Below, piece by piece: positions 63,424-64,000 of a DNA stretch of 64,000 nucleotides (positions within the stretch are counted from its first letter, which is position 1; each line of letters opens with the position of its first letter). Made by a program: the position numbers and the translations under genes. Under the pieces are notes generated by a model. That model saw only the letters and a list, made by a program, of their open reading frames with translations, searched no databases and had not been told where the DNA came from. Origin of the DNA: Amycolatopsis aidingensis. GTDB taxonomy: Bacteria > Actinomycetota > Actinomycetes > Mycobacteriales > Pseudonocardiaceae. Where the stretch lies: contig NZ_CP076538.1 in NCBI RefSeq assembly GCF_018885265.1, positions 806,001 to 870,000 of the forward strand. The letters run 5' to 3'.

Positions 63424-63930
63424 ATGAGCGAGCAGGGCGCGCCGGTGGTCGGCGTGATCATGGGCAGCGACTCGGACTGGCCGGTGCTGGAGGCCGCGGG
63501 GAAGGCGCTCGAGGAGTTCGAGGTGCCTTACGAGGTCGGCGTCTACTCGGCACACCGCACCCCGCAGCGGATGCTGGACTACGCCGCCTCGGCCGCGGGG
63601 CGGGGGATCCGGGTGATCATCGCGGGTGCCGGCGGGGCCGCGCACCTGCCAGGGATGGTGGCCTCCGCCACCGTGCTGCCGGTGATCGGGGTGCCGGTGC
63701 CGCTGAAGCATCTGGATGGGCTGGACTCGCTGTTGTCCATCGTGCAGATGCCTGCCGGGGTGCCGGTGGCCACCGTGTCGGTCGGCGGCGCGCGCAACGC
63801 GGGCCTGCTCGCCGTGCGCATCCTCGCGGCGGCCGACGAGACCTTGCGCACCCGGATGGCCGAGTTCCAGTCCGAACTTGCCCAGTTGGTCCTGGACAAG
63901 GACGCCACCCTCCGCTCCCGCCTGCGGTGA
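63424..63930 (+). CDS. purE: N5-CAIR mutase
   Basis: 168 residues. Class I PurE features: I-M-G-S-D-S-D-W-P near the N terminus, [17 protein letters not shown], and [21 protein letters not shown] with G-V-P-V-A-T. Isomerises N5-CAIR to CAIR. ATG at 63424. The last 70 bases of the window (63931-64000) hold nothing I can assign. Confidence 0.96.
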   Translation: MSEQGAPVVGVIMGSDSDWPVLEAAGKALEEFEVPYEVGVYSAHRTPQRMLDYAASAAGRGIRVIIAGAGGAAHLPGMVASATVLPVIGVPVPLKHLDGLDSLLSIVQMPAGVPVATVSVGGARNAGLLAVRILAAADETLRTRMAEFQSELAQLVLDKDATLRSRLR

Positions 63931-64000
63931 GTGGTGCGGGGAAGAACACAGGCGGGATCTGAGGACGTCCGAGTAAACGGCCGCTAACATCGGCGGGGGA

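Overview
The window is very GC-rich, gene-dense actinobacterial chromosome with many GTG starts and ATGA/GTGA stop-start overlaps. Gene content and order fit a member of the Pseudonocardiaceae (Amycolatopsis or a relative); this placement is inference from recognisable families, not a database result. The backbone is collinear with the Mycobacterium tuberculosis segment Rv3275c-Rv3308: pmmB, deoD, an amidohydrolase, a gamma-glutamylcyclotransferase, lpdA, glpD, accA3, maf, accE5, accD5, birA, a PH-domain membrane protein, a GtrA protein, purK and purE occur in that order, with accessory genes inserted between them. No interval longer than 300 bases is free of genes, and no tRNA, rRNA, CRISPR array or insertion sequence was seen.

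Layout. 1-6.4 kb: 5' end of a histidyl-tRNA synthetase gene, an lprG-P55-type lipoprotein/exporter pair, a secreted D-Ala-D-Ala carboxypeptidase, a two-domain VOC protein, a flavodoxin and a phosphohexomutase. 6.5-11.2 kb: a 40-residue orphan ORF, purine nucleoside phosphorylase, a solute-binding/VWA membrane protein and a receptor-type Ser/Thr kinase. 11.3-16.7 kb: mutA-mutB-meaB (methylmalonyl-CoA mutase and its GTPase chaperone). 16.9-25.6 kb: an amidohydrolase, a DUF559 endonuclease-like gene between inverted 21-bp repeat clusters and next to a DnaA-box cluster, lpdA, and the glycerol genes glpK-glpF/glpD. 25.6-31.1 kb: a tightly overlapping operon of an acetyltransferase, three membrane proteins and an acyl-CoA synthetase-like enzyme, then two DUF1707 proteins. 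31.2-47.1 kb: acyl-CoA carboxylase genes (accA3, accE, accD5, birA), with an inserted RHH-regulator/DUF4097/ABC exporter/P450 operon, a dicarboxylate symporter and Maf, then a PH-domain protein and an HMG-CoA lyase-type enzyme. 47.1-52.2 kb: two divergent type VII (WXG100-like) substrate modules; the right one ends in a TNT-domain toxin with a small candidate immunity gene, while three of the four genes of the left one carry single-base frameshifts. 52.2-64 kb: histidinol phosphatase, a two-component system, paired GtrA proteins, a sigma factor fused to a zinc finger and a large extracytoplasmic-type region, a degenerate GGDEF protein, two tandem GT87 mannosyltransferases, and purK-purE.

How genes work together. 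Propionyl-CoA carboxylase (AccA3, AccD5, AccE, biotinylated by BirA) makes methylmalonyl-CoA, which MutAB with MeaB converts to succinyl-CoA; the HMG-CoA lyase-type enzyme adds a branched-chain or leucine catabolic step. GlpF, GlpK and GlpD take up, phosphorylate and oxidise glycerol. PNP and the phosphohexomutase link purine salvage with sugar phosphates. The accessory features of most interest are the TNT toxin/immunity pair, a family of intergenic 21-bp tandem repeats found at four 3' gene ends, an 11-bp-phased operator in front of the RHH gene, the uncharacterised acetyltransferase/membrane/adenylation operon, and a cluster of apparent frameshifts.
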